Assembly (NCBI RefSeq): GCF_048544455.1
Contig: NC_133537.1
Location: 307,867,738 to 307,931,737, forward strand
Length of the DNA stretch: 64,000 nt
Source: Silene latifolia
Lineage: Eukaryota; Streptophyta; Magnoliopsida; Caryophyllales; Caryophyllaceae
Direction of reading: 5' to 3'
Shown here: in pieces, positions 32,943-44,300 of the stretch
How the letters are laid out: each line of letters starts with the position of its first letter
How positions within the stretch are numbered: the first letter of the stretch is position 1
The notes under the pieces: model-generated
Told to the model about the DNA's origin: nothing
The model's input: the letters and a program-made list of their open reading frames with translations, nothing else
The model's database searches: none
Translations under genes and position numbers: made by a program

Positions 32943-34545
32943 AGGCAAGAAAGGAGCAATCAAAGGACGGTGGAACCATTGTCAATCAAACCGGAGCCAA
33001 GAAGGCTAAGGAAGCGACAGAGCGACGAGGACAAAGACGATTCGAACTTACATAGATTTGAACTATGTTCCTCCTCCTCTTGCAAACAAGTAACTCACTC
33101 ATGGAAATCGAAGAGGACGGTCGATCGCTGAAGTGACGTCCTCGATCAGAAAGCCCACGAAGGGGCTCTTTGAAAGCTAATGGGAATTAAACGGGGAAAT
33201 GCCCCGTGTAACAAAGTGTAATAGATTTTTGGTTTGAATTTCTTTTGAATTTAATTATTTATTTATTACGTTTTTATTAGGACAATTAGTTTAGACATTC
33301 TTTTTAGCGTAGAATAAGACTATAGACTGTGTTGCTGCATTTTTGGTATTTTTGGGATGTGTTTGGATTTGTTTTACGCAAGTTTGGGGAAATACACGCA
33401 TTTCGAGGAAGTCCTCGATCGAGTACTTTTGTACTCGATCGAATGGAAATTGGTTCGATCGAGTCTGCTGGCTACTCGATCGAGGAAGGCCAAAGTGGAA
33501 CAGGTCGATCGAGAGGTGTTTCATTCGATCGAGCAAGGGGACATCAAAAAGCCCTCGATCGAGTGATTAAAACCACTCGATCGAGTGGAATGAACAGGGA
33601 CACGGGAGTTTTTCCTTCTTAACTCTTTATTTCCCTAATCTTTTTCATTTCACTCCTAACTTCCGTCTAAACTCCCCTTATTGCGATTTCTTTTTCCCCA
33701 AATCCCCATTTTTGCCCATAATTATCAAATCCGTCACCTACATTCTATTGCTAGCTAATTAATCTTCAATACCCCCATATTTTCCCCCTCTTTTATGCTC
33801 GTTTTCACGGTTTTTAAAGGGGATTAGGGTTTGCGGTTTTTCAATCGAAAATCCGCCTTGCTTGCTTGTTTTTGAAGTTTCATTGCTTGTTTTAGGATAA
33901 TCATCATCAAGTAAGTATTTCTATCACACTCTTTGCTATTTCTCTTGATTTAATTCGCATTTTTGAGGTGATTTTGATTTAGGGTTCGAAAATTCCATGC
34001 CTAGTTGATTTTATTCGATTAAATTGTGTTTAATTGCCCTTGATTAGCTTGATGATGATATTCGTCGCAATTCCTCACTGTTCTTGCATGCTAAATTTCG
34101 AATTTTGCGCGATTTCCGCGACTAGGGCTCCTGTAAGTCGAATTCATCGTTGTCGACGGTTTTATCTTTGCCATGCTATGCTTAAGCTGAGTTCTTGACT
34201 ACCTTTTTCTTTGTTATCTGTTTTCCCGTCCCCTATCGCCTTTATATGATGTGCATTATTAGGAATCTTCGTTTGTGAGTAGGTTATTTTCGATCGCCCT
34301 TGAGTTATACATGCCCCATTTTCGGTTCCATCTGTTTTAGCCCCTTGGCGATCACTACTTCATCATTTATTCACCACTCACATCTTTGTTTTTCGAAAAT
34401 TTTTGAGGAATTGCTTGGTTTTGTATCTTTGTCGTCGATTGTTTCGATCGATAGGGCCTCATATTTGTCACATGTTGGTTAGCGGGTCGTTTTAACCACG
34501 GTTAGCGGCATCGTCTCTTATTCATGCCCTTTGACACTTTGCAGG
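32943..34545 (+). other. Region where RT/RNase H/integrase would be expected; leader and intron-like sequence
   Basis: No reverse transcriptase, RNase H or integrase motif was found on either strand. It contains a palindrome cluster (33409-33575), then CT-rich leader-like DNA with a telo-box-like ttagggttt (33825-33833), a GTAAGT donor at 33911 and a tttgcag acceptor ending at 34544, directly before the ATG of the next ORF. This looks like a 5' leader with an intron of about 630 bp. Confidence 0.5.
33409..33583. repeat. Cluster of eight TCGATCGA palindromes
   Basis: Eight copies of tcgatcga, most extended to ctcgatcgag, lie 15-35 bp apart with unrelated spacers. Similar clusters lie in each LTR (28924-29053, 38464-38595) and at 31795-31977. 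Confidence 0.9.
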
Positions 34546-36191
34546 ATGGACGCGAGTTCCCTGTCTTCTACTAGCACGTCCTCCAGCTCTTCTGTGAGCG
34601 AGCAAGTGGCCCCTGCTGCTGCCACTAGCTCTACCTTGGTCACCACTGCAGCACCTGTTTTACTTATCTCAGCTGCAGGGACAGTGTACGGCGCACCCAG
34701 CTCAGCCGGGAGCTCGGTTCAGGCTTCACAGGCCATCACCCTCACTTCCACCAGGCCTTTCTTTTCGGATCGTGTGGGACGGACGCCCCGTTTCAGCAGA
34801 CTGGTATCTCGCCACCGAGAGACACACCGCGGAGCTAGCCGGCCTAGCCCTCACTTCCGGCCGTACGAGGTTGTTACGGGAGAGGGCGCTATCGCACCTA
34901 TACCGAAAATGCCCACAGACGTTTCACTTCGAGGCTCACCGGACACGGTTAGTTTCTTTACTTCGTTGCCCCCTCTCCTCCACCCGTTTCCTTGCGCGGA
35001 TCGACCTGGAGACCTTAGGCATTTACGAGGAGGTCTCGTAGTTTGTTGAACGGGACGGGTATGTCGGGTTTGATTACCATGCAGGAGGCCACCATTCGTA
35101 CCCTTACGTACGAGTTCTTTAGCTCCTATTCCTTCGACACCGACTCTTACGCCACCGACCACTCCGGCTCCGCATTCACTTTCGACTCGCAATGAGTCGC
35201 ACTTGGTGGTCTTTGGCCAAGTTTGGCCGGGTTTTAGGCCTAGTCGGTGACGGTCCCACCGCCCCACCTCGAGACCTCCTTGACCACTGGGTCGCTCTAC
35301 TCACACTCCCTTTCACTCACGGAAGGGAGCTCATGTTCACTTACCTGCGCCCCGTTACTACTTGCGTCTGCTAGGAGAGACCATTTTGGGCGCCCGAGCC
35401 CAATAACTTGACCAACACCGAGCTAGCGATTCTCGCGGGGGTACCTCAACATTGACTACGGTACCCCGTTTGTTCTAAACATTGCCTATCTGGTAGCTCA
35501 ACATTGGAACGGGATTGGGACTCGGGTCAAGACCGCTATTGTCTGCGGCGGGCTAGTGACTAGGATCGCCGCGACCTTTACCCTCTCGACCCTTCACTCA
35601 CCGCACTGGCCGAGGTGGATCGACTTGACACTGGATGCCATGGTGTCTTGACTGGTTCCCAAAGGCGAAGGGGAGTGCGAGGACGTGGAAGATCGTGGTT
35701 CCACGTCACACCTTGCCGTGCTCTACCCTTCCCCACTCTCACCGCTCCCTACTGCTGCTGAGGGAGCGAGGCCACCTCCACCTACCTACCACCTTACCTT
35801 CACCCCTCCCTCTTCTTCCACTAAGAAGAGGAAGCGGGAGGCCGGAGCGTCTTCTAGCTCCCAGGCCCCGACTCGAGCCAGCCGGGACCGACACCCACGC
35901 CTCAGCCCTACACCTTCACTCACTCCACCCCCACTTGACCCTCCTTCTGGTTCGGCTTTTCCGGCCAATTTTGTCTGCCCTCCTGCTTTAGAGGCGCCCG
36001 AGGATATGTGCAGGTACCTTACTGAGATGAGGCGGGATATGGCTTTAGCTGTATTCCCGCTTTACGAGTTCCATATCCGAGCCCGGCGACCGATTCCGAG
36101 GGTGGCCGCACCCTTCCTTCTACCGATACCCGGCGGACGGGTACCCTCCGTTTTCTTCGACTCGGAGGAGGAGCCGGAGGAGACAATGTAG
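34546..36191 (+). pseudogene. Ser/Pro-rich ORF in the Athila env-like position, frameshifted
   Basis: ATG at 34546 follows an acceptor-like tttgcagg. The N-terminus is a Ser/Thr/Ala-rich run (MDASSLSSTSTSSSSSVSEQ). Homology-like text then moves between frames (34772-35041 with LYRKCPQTFHFE; 35192-35374; 35685-36191 with a Pro-rich stretch, SSTKKRKREAGASSSS, and MCRYLTEMRRDMALAVFPLY). Athila elements carry an ORF here that has been called env-like or ATHILA ORF-1; this may be a diverged copy, but I see no convincing signal peptide or transmembrane segment. At least two frameshifts break it. Confidence 0.45.
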
Positions 36192-38129
36192 CACGAGAGG
36201 TGCGGCTACGGGCGGAGGATCGTCGGCCGAGAGAGCGCCAGAGATGAGCGAGTGATCCTCCGTTCGTACCGGTCGGATGATCACTGGAGATGACGACCGA
36301 GTCTCCCCTTGTTCGTTCTTTGGTTTGGGAGACTGTTTTGTCGAGTCGGAGTACGAGAGACGGCGGTCCGACGACGAGTATCTTGGTCTACTCACTTCCC
36401 GATTTTCGTTTGGTTTGGGAAGTTCGTGTTTTGTATGTTCTCTCACCTTTTTATTTCGTCTCCTTTATTTTCATTTTTATTTTATCGGTTGTACACCCCC
36501 ATCCCCCATTTTTCTGCTGGTGTATGCTGGAGGACAACGAGGGCGTTGTCCGTTTTGGTTTGGGGAGGGTATTGCATCCTTTTGAGTCTGCATCTGCATT
36601 TGTTTTGCATTCACGTTTAATTCTTCAGTTTGCATTTGTTGTTTATTTTCAAAAATCAAAAATCCAAAAAATTAGAAATTGTTAAAAATTCAAAAATTTC
36701 ACGTTTATTTTTGCATTTAGGTTGAGTCGGAACGGTAGATTCCCGTGATGAAATTGCACTATAGCTTGTCATATTACTTGAGCCTTGCACTTTATTGATG
36801 GTTTTTAGCTTTGTCATACGCATAATCTACGAATTTCTGTTCAAATAATAGCTGACTGTTTAGACTTGACCTGATAAACTGGCAAACTACTTAAAAATTT
36901 CGAGTTTTAGAGCCATAATGGTGACATTCATGACCAGTTCATTAGGAATTTTGAGAGTAGTACTCCTTGCATAGCATGTTCGTCTCATTTGCACATTTAT
37001 GACATTCAATTCTCGTTAAATGCACATATTCGGGTTTGCGGTTGGTGTCACATGCAGGGAGGGTCTTGCAATTCCCCTTTCTTTACATCTTACACCCATT
37101 TAGCTCCACATTGACCAAAACTTGCCTTTTGACCCATTAGCCACATTCCAAACTAAGCCTGTCTAGTCAAGCTAGTTAGTCTGTTCTTTTGTGGTATGTT
37201 TTCCATTGCAGTTTGGTCCGTAATTCCCGTTGGAGTTGGTGTTTGTATTAAGGAAGGAGGAAGTGAAAAGAAAAAAAAAGTATTGAAAAAAAAAAAAGAA
37301 AAAACGTGAAGTAAGAAAAAAAAAGGAAAAAGAAAAAAAAATAAATGAAAAGATGATGAGATTCACGTGAAACAAAAGAAAAAGAGAGAAATTGTGAAAA
37401 AGTTGTCCCCTCTTGTCAGAGTTGAGAAGATGTTTGAAGATGTACAATCGACAAGAGGGTTGGTTGTTTGATTAGTTGTCTTAGACGGTGTTTAAAAGGG
37501 AACTTTGTGACCGTCTAACTCCTCCACTCTTATTCTATATTTTTGAGGAGGTTGTGCTTTCGATCTAGTGAGTTTTGTGCCATGAAGGGCACTGTGTTAG
37601 TCTTTCGGTCAGTTTGAGATCCGGATGGTTTATTATGGTCTGTTAGGAACTAGCTTGACGCTTTTACCTCCACATTTCCATAACTTGTTTTGCCTTTTCT
37701 CACTTGAACCTCACTATTCCCATATTATTTGCAAACCCTCATTTGTGACGGACATTATTGGTTGGAGTGTGTGCATTAGTACTTGAATTGTCTTTCATTT
37801 TTGTTGCATGCATGCTATGTAGGTCGCAGTTAGGTGAGTGACTGTCTGTTCTTCTCTCTTTTACATATAACATTTGCCCTTTGCTTCATGAGAGAAGAGT
37901 GACCACGAGAGAGTCCAGTTTTGTTGGTCTTGCAAGGTCGATAGGTCGGCTTTATTTATGAACGACTTATAATTCGTTTGCGTATTGATTGCCTAGCTTT
38001 AATGTTGATTTTGTTGCATTAAAGTGGTTCAAGTAGACAAGTTAAGCTAGCTCTGAGTTATCATTTCCGTTCCATTAGTTTAGTTTTGAGCTTACTCGAG
38101 GGCGAGTAAAGGTTTGGTTTGGGGAGATT
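36192..38129. other. Athila-like element 3' untranslated region with polypurine tract
   Basis: No coding sequence recognised. An A/G-rich stretch (37255-37390) and a final ggtttggggagattt (38114-38129 region) just before the 3' LTR, the latter fitting a polypurine tract used to prime plus-strand synthesis. Confidence 0.55.
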
Positions 38130-39608
38130 TGATACGTGCCTAATGTATAGTCTTTTTGGCCTTTTTCAGCACGTATTTCTATGCATTTCTATGCTATTTT
38201 TATAGTATTTTGCCCCGAATTGGCTACTTTGGTGTATTTGGTCCTTTTTGTAGGAATGATCGCGAAAGTAGCGGAACCATGCTCTTTTCTGTCCTTTTGC
38301 ATGCATTTAGAGGAGACGGGACCACCCCAGAGTGAGATGTTGCACTTAGAAGTGTCGTCGCACGCTTTACGAGGCATTTTGGTGAAGACGTGAGCTGAAT
38401 TGAAGACCCAGGTGGTCTATCGAGCTGTTTGGTGGTCTATCGAGTGATCCCTAAGCTTCCCAAGACTCGATCGAGCTACTGCTTACTCGATCGAGTGATC
38501 CACACATGACCAGTCCTCGATCGAGTTCCCTGATGCTCGATCGAGGAGTTTCTGCTGAGCTGATGGTCGATCGAGTAGTCTAATCTACTCGATCGAGAGG
38601 CTTTTGACTTCGTGGGCTTAATCAGTCCGTGTTTTAGTATTTCCGCATAAACACTTAGACTTTTTCTATTTAACCGAGGATTACTAGGTTAATTAGCATC
38701 TCTTTTTACTCTGAGACTATCTCTTTTACTATCATTCATATTAGAAAAACCTACTGTTACTTTTACGTTGCTTTCACTTGGGGATTATTGCACTCGGATT
38801 TCGTCGTTCTTTACGCCGGATTGCTCAGATTGTAATCTCCTCCTTCTCTTAATAATAATTAACCTTTTGTTGCTCTTAATTCTTGTTTATGTTATCATTA
38901 TTTCTTACCCTAATTTCTGCTATTGCGCTTTATAATTATTATTTCGTTATGTCTTCTGCTGGAATTTTATGTGCTGTTAGATTAGTTATGAATATGAGTA
39001 GCTAATTCCCCTTCATGTTGGGATTAGGGGATCTGCGGTAGAATAATGACGACGTAGTGAATGAATTAGACGAATTATTTAAGAGACTCTGTCACTATAG
39101 CAATATAACTGTAATCACCGACCTAGTTGAGTGCACGCTTCTATGTCACCTATTAAACTGGCTACAATTAATCCTGGATCGAAAGATTGGACTAAATAGG
39201 CCTGCTATAAACAGTAGACTACCCTAATGAGGACGAAAGTTAAGTTAGTGGTATTTTAGGGTGGGAAGTGGACCGAAAGGACCTTCTAATATCCGTCTCA
39301 CAGTTAGTTAAATCCGAGTCATTTCTTTGCTAAGTTGTTGAACTACCGTAGTGAACCGAAGTCCCGACATGCCTCTCTCTTATTGATAGTTTAATTCATT
39401 TCCTGCTTTGCTGCTCTTTCCTTATTTCTCTTCCTTCAACTCCGTAGTTAGAAACCAAATTTTAATCAACCCAATTGTTACCTTAGGATTAGAAATAGAT
39501 AGCTGTAGTTACATTCCTCCCTGTGGATTCGATACTCGACTGCCTCTACTACATATTTAGTTGAGACCGTTAGGTTTTATTTTTGACAGGTACGCGACAG
39601 ACGTGTCA
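38130..39608 (+). repeat. 3' LTR of the Athila-like element
   Basis: 1,479 bp, TG...CA. The first 780 bp look identical to the 5' LTR; differences cluster at about 38915-39200, with a few near the 3' end. It carries the same six tcgatcgag palindromes (38464-38595). Confidence 0.9.
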
Positions 39609-39613
39609 GAGAC

Positions 39614-40344
39614 ATCGGATCTCCTCACTATCCGACAGGGGGAGGACGAGTCTCTACGAAGCTATGTGAAGAGGTTCGACGCAAAAGCTCAGCAGATCCG
39701 TGAGCTGAACACCGGCGGCGGCCTTCGACCGATGAAAGGCCTCCCGAAAGGCGAGCTCAAAAATGAGCCGATCAAGTGCGAGGACCTCAACCCGGACTCC
39801 GCTTGGAAAGATGGCCGACCGAGCCGTAAAGGTGGAGGACTACCACAAGACCTGGGTAGGCCACAGTGAAGCTGGGCACCCAGAAAGGAGGAGCCGCCGG
39901 GACAACGTTGATGAAGGTCGCCGTGACATGAATCGGTCACGGCCTGAGAGATTTAATAGGAAACAGAACTCGGCGGGCGCCGGGGGGAGTTCGGGACCAT
40001 ACACCCAGAAGCGGTACAGCGGTCTCACCCCCCTGGTCAAATGTCCGGCCGAGGTCTTCGCCCGAGCGAAAGAAACGAAGGGCGAAATGGGCAAGACCCC
40101 CAAGACGAGGGCGGAAGGCGACGCAAGCCAATTTTGCGATTACCACGGCCAGCCCGGCCATAAGACCGACAACAGCGTCGGCATCGAAGAACGCCATCGA
40201 GGAGCGATCCGAAAGGGGGCCCTCGGCAAGTATGTAGGTGGGGCCCCGGAAACGAGCTCCGACGGGGCGAATAGGAAATCGTATTCCGAGGATGAGAGTG
40301 ATCCAGGTTGTTATCGGAGGAAACGAGAACGGAGGGTCAGCTAA
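39614..40344 (+). pseudogene. Tat element gag, C-terminal part
   Basis: After the gagac duplication, gag resumes in frame: SDLLTIRQGEDESLRSYVKR then FDAKAQQIRELN, a conserved Tat gag block. Reading then moves to the frame at 39763-40344, with an Arg-rich stretch and CDYHGQPGHKTD (near 40137), a degenerate zinc-knuckle-like segment in which later ligands are uncertain. This part binds RNA in active elements. The frame changes show it is decayed. Confidence 0.75.
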
Positions 40345-40510
40345 TGGGCACAAACAAGACCTAAATGAGCTTTACCAAGCCATCAACTTTGTGCCCACCA
40401 CAGCGATCCCCCTTCCACCGTCCCCGATTTAACCATCGGAAAGAAAGACTACGAAGGAGTCATAGCCCCCTTCTGACGACCGCCGGTAGTCCCTGGACAT
40501 AGCCAACCAC

Positions 40511-40807
40511 TTGGTTAAGAGGTGCCTAATTGATACATGCGCCTACACGAACATCATGTTTAGGGAATGCTTCCTCAATCTCGGTCTGAAGATTGAGGAC
40601 GAGCCCCCGCACCAACCCACTATACGACTTCTGCGGGGCCGACTGGTACCCCGGGGTCAATCAGATTGCGGTGATGTTTGGCCAGCAGATGCGGCCAAAA
40701 ATGTTTGGTCCGAGTTCGTGGTTATTGATGGTTCGTCCGCCTACAATGTCCTAATAGGCCGGGTCACTTTGAGCGAGGCCGTCTTTGTAATGTCCATCAG
40801 GCCCTGA
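40511..40807 (+). pseudogene. Tat element aspartic protease, active site altered
   Basis: Reads RCLIDTCAYTNIMFRECFLN, then RLVPRGQ and FVVIDGSSAYNVLIGR, the protease fold of Tat elements. The catalytic triad expected as D-T-G is D-T-C at residues 8-10 of the open frame, with Tyr where Ser follows in relatives. Loss of the glycine should abolish activity. The ILGR-type block (VLIGR) is retained. It cleaves the polyprotein in intact relatives. Confidence 0.75.
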
Positions 40808-40908
40808 CATTGATGTATGTCTCGGACCGGGGGGAGGCACAAAAGCTCGTCTCAAAGGACGAGAGAGACGAAATTTTCAATGTCTAAATATCTGCCAGAG
40901 GGTGTAAC

Positions 40909-41994
40909 ATGCAATCCCTCAAAGTGGCGAAGAAATCGGAGAAAGGGAAGAGCCCATCCTTACAACAGGAGGGTGATCCGATGAACACCGTCGGCATGGT
41001 CGAAGGAGTCGAGACCGAGCAAGTGGAAATTGACCCAGGACGCACCGTAACTGTCGGTGTCGGCCTGGAGCCAAAATTCAGAGCCAATCTCCTAGACCTG
41101 CTGAGGAAGAACAAAGACGTCTTCGCGTACTCAGCCGCCGAGATGCCAGGAGTGAGCCGAGAGGTGATCGTTCACAAGCTGAACGTGCTCTCCACCGCTC
41201 GCCCTGTCAAGCAGAAGATGAGGAACTCCTCGGCCGAGAAAGATGAGGCCATCAAGGCCGAGGTAGACAAATTGTTAGAGGCAGGCTTTATCATGCCTTG
41301 TACTTACCCTGAGTGGCTAGCAAATGTTGTAATGGTGAAGAAGTCATCAGGGGGGTGGAGGATGTGTGTTGATTTTACAAATCTTAATAAAGCATGCCCT
41401 AAAGATTGCTATCCCTTGCCTCGAATAGATAGCTTAATTGACGCAACGGCAGGCTACACTATGCTAAGCCTGCTAGACGCCTTCTCAGGGTACCATCAGG
41501 TATTCATGGCCGAAGAAGACATGCCTAAGTGCGCATTCATCACCATACACGGCACATACATGTATAAAATGATGTCGTTCGGTTTGAAAAACGCTGGCGC
41601 AACTTACACTAGGCTGGTGGACAAAGTGTTTCAAGATCAAAAAGGGCGAAACATCGAGGCTTACGTCGACGATGCTATTGTAAAAAGCAAGTCTGATAGC
41701 GAGCACTTGGCCGACTTGAGCGAAACATTTTGTTCACTAAGGAAATACAAGATGAAACTTAACCCAATGAAATACAACTTCGGTGTCCGGGCAGGTAAGT
41801 TCCTCGGCGTGCTTGTCAGCGCCAGGGGAATTGATGCCAATCCAGAGAAAGTCCAAGCAATCTGGACCTCACGGGAGCCGAGGAATCGAAAAGAGGTTAT
41901 GATGTTGGCCAGGGAGGATGGCGGCTCTCGCCCGTTTCATCTCTCGGTCAGCCGACAAGAGCACCCCATTCTTCAAAGTGTTGAAGGGGAATAA
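40909..41994 (+). pseudogene. Tat element reverse transcriptase
   Basis: A 361-codon open frame with the RT core at about residues 100-320: WRMCVDFTNLNKACPKD (150-166), LLDAFSGYHQ (188-197), MSFGLKNAGATY (222-233) and the catalytic YVDD at 252-255. The fingers and palm look complete. The frame shifts near 41910, where the connection to RNase H continues in another frame (SRSADKSTPFFKVLKGNKDF, 41918-42133). RT copies the element's RNA into DNA in the particle. The core is the best-preserved part of the element, but the polyprotein is broken. Confidence 0.85.
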
Positions 41995-42905
41995 AGACTT
42001 CAGTGGGAGGAGGAACGAGCACAGCTTTCAGGCAGCGAAAGCTCATCTTCTAACTCTCCCGACCCCTGTCCGGCCGATCTTTGGGGGAGACGCTATATCT
42101 ATACATAGCGATTACCTCGGCCACGATCGATGACGTAATCATCGAGAAGAAGACAAGACAAGGCAACACCCAATCTACTTTATCGCCATACACTGCTGGC
42201 CATTTGAAAGAAATTACCCACGATCGAAAAAAGCGCCTTTTTTGTCGTCGTTGCCGCAAGGAAACCGAAACCTTACTTCGACGCACATCCCGTGACGGTC
42301 CTAACCGACCAGCCATTGGAGAAAGCATTGGAAAAATTCGAAAAATCCGGCGAGCTCATCAAATGGGCGGTAGAGCTATCCGGCCGGCATTCAATACAAG
42401 CCGAGGCCCTCGATAAAGGCGGGCACTTGCGAGACTTCTGGCCGAGTGCACATATCAAGAAGAACCAAATCCGGAGTGTGGGAAGTATACACCGACGGGT
42501 CCTCCCACGGTTTAACGGCTCGGGAGCGGTATCCTTATCATCAGCCCAAACGGGAACGAGTTTGAGTACGCCTTGAAGTTTAACTTCTCGGCCTCAAACA
42601 ACGAATCCGAATACAAGGCGGTGATAACTGGAGTCGAGCTAGCTAGAGCTGCCGGGGCGGAGCATGTTGTGGTGAAAACAGATTCACACTTAGTCACTAA
42701 TCAAATCAGAGGAGAGTATGAGGCTCGAGACGACGGGATGGTAAGATACCTGGAAAGGGTAAAAGCTGACACCGCTAAATTGAAATCTTTCGAAATCCAA
42801 TGCATCTCCAGGTCTGAGAACAACCGAGCCGACGCTCTCTCAAAACTTGCCAGTTTAACCATCAAGAATGTCAGCCGAACCGTCTTTGGTGGATATCGGG
42901 AATGC
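41918..42905 (+). pseudogene. Tat element dual RNase H region, frameshifted
   Basis: The first RNase H (gypsy type) is decayed across frames: FFKVLKGNKDF near 41960, then VTVLTDQPLEKALEKF and LIKWAVELSGRHSIQ in the frame from 42292. A second, plant-type RNase H follows: VYTDGSSHG near 42485, then after a shift SASNNESEYKAVITGVELAR (42582-42641) and VVKTDSHLVTNQI. The D-E-D catalytic residues (TDGSS, NESEY, KTDS) are visible. A second RNase H of this type marks the Tat lineage. The frame changes make it non-functional here. Confidence 0.8.
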
Positions 42906-43050
42906 TAAAAGCATCACCGAGACCGTCGACATGGTGGACGACATAGAAGCGAGACGACGTGGATGACTCCGATAATGAAATACAAATTAACAAAAGAGTT
43001 CCGGAGGACCGAGTCTCTCCCGGAAGATAAGAAGGATCGCCGCACGGTAC

Positions 43051-43677
43051 TTGGTGTTCGAAGGAGAACTATACAGAAGGTCCGTGATAAGACCACTTTT
43101 GAAATGTGTCGGCCCAGCCGACGCGGAGCTCATACTGACAGAGATTCACGAAGGCATCTGTGGACATCACATGGAGGCAAGAACGCTAGCCCACAGAGCT
43201 CTCCGAGCCGGCTACTTCTGGCCTACCATGCTTGAGGATTCCAGAGCTAAGACCAAGAAGTGCAAGAATTGTCAGATGCATGCTCCGGTGATACACGCAC
43301 CTTCCCGAGACCTGCAACCGGTACTTAGTCCCCTGCCATTTGCACAATGGGGGATGGATTTACTAGGACCATTTCCGACGGCCTCCGGAGGAAGGAAGTA
43401 CCTAAACGTCGCCGTTGACTACTTCACCAAATGGGTCGAAGCTGTCGCGGTACCTGCCAAGACCACGGCGGCCGTAAGAAAGGTAATCTGGGAGAACATC
43501 ATAACTCGTTTTGGGTTACCCCAAGTCATGGTATTTGACCACGGCCGAGAGTTTTGGAGTGACATGGTGATGAACTGGCTAGAAGAGCTTGGTATCAAGT
43601 TTGCATACTCCTCCGTCTCGCCACCCTCGAGCAACGAGCGGCAAGCAACGACTAATAAAACAATCCTAAACGGGTGA
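43051..43677 (+). pseudogene. Tat element integrase core, catalytic Glu lost
   Basis: A 208-codon frame with the HHCC zinc finger (H33, H39 or H40, C71, C74) and core motifs WGMDLLGPFP (D103) and VMVFDHGREF (D163). In relatives the third catalytic residue is the Glu of NGQAEATNK; here the site reads NERQATTNK, placing Ala at 199, exactly 36 residues after D163. Strand transfer should be impossible. The frame ends shortly after (KTILNG). Confidence 0.8.
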
Positions 43678-44239
43678 AAAAGAAGGTTGAAGATCTAAAG
43701 GGAAGGTGGGTGATGAACTACCGGCGTCTGTGGTCCCTTAGAACCACGGAGAAAGAAGCAACGGGTACGATCCATTCCACCTAGTCTATGGGTGCAAGCC
43801 GTCCGCTAATTGAAGCACGGTGCCGACATTCGAACGGAAACCTTTAACCCGATCGAAAATGAGGAAGGCACGAAAGCCTCCCTAGAACTGGTCGAAGAAA
43901 GCGAGACACGGCACGACTTAACAGCGAGTATATCAAAACAGAATGAGAAGAGCATACAACCGTAGGGTCCACAAAAGAGACTTAAGAGTAGGAGATCTAG
44001 TCCTAAGAAAGTCAGCCGTGACCAACAAAGGAAACATCCATGGTAAAATGACGGCCAACTGGGAAGGACCCTACAAAGTGGTTGAAGAAATGAGGCCGGG
44101 GACATACTGGGTTGACAGACATGGAGGAGTGCCTCTAATGAGCCCTTTGGAACACGGACAACTTAAGGAAATATTTTGTATAACGGCGGAGGTGTCCGAG
44201 ACCGTTGTGGACACCCCAACGCATGATTACACCTTATGA
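43678..44239 (+). pseudogene. Tat element integrase C-terminal part
   Basis: After a decayed stretch, the frame from 43943 reads MRRAYNRRVHKRDLRVGDLV, LRKS, NWEGPYKVVEEMRPGTYWVD and ends DYTL with a stop at 44239. This is the GPY/F-type C-terminal region of Ty3/gypsy integrases, marking the end of pol. Confidence 0.8.
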
Positions 44240-44300
44240 AGAATAATCCAAGTTTTCCATCAAAATACTTGTTCCCTCCATAGTCATGCCAGAATAGACG

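Larger units (their letters stand above)
28588..39608 (+). mobile_element. Nested Athila-like LTR element lacking RT and integrase, 11.0 kb
   Basis: Starts TGATACGTGCC, ends GACGTGTCA, flanked by gagac (28583-28587 and 39609-39613). LTRs are about 1.48 kb. Between them are a TGGCGCC primer site, a gag and protease of Athila type, a long stretch with no RT, RNase H or integrase text, a Ser/Pro-rich ORF region in the position of the Athila env-like ORF, and a G-rich tract before the 3' LTR. It therefore looks non-autonomous and would depend on a relative. The LTRs are nearly identical over most of their length, so it is younger than its Tat host, as nesting requires. Confidence 0.9.

Noticed and set aside
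34531..35049. Ser/Thr-rich ORF as a secreted or membrane (envelope) protein
   Set aside because: No signal peptide or transmembrane segment could be seen and the frame breaks; only its position suggests an env-like ORF.
34851..35267. Minus-strand ORFs over the Athila-like internal ORF
   Set aside because: No recognisable domain; GC-rich shadow frames of the plus-strand text.
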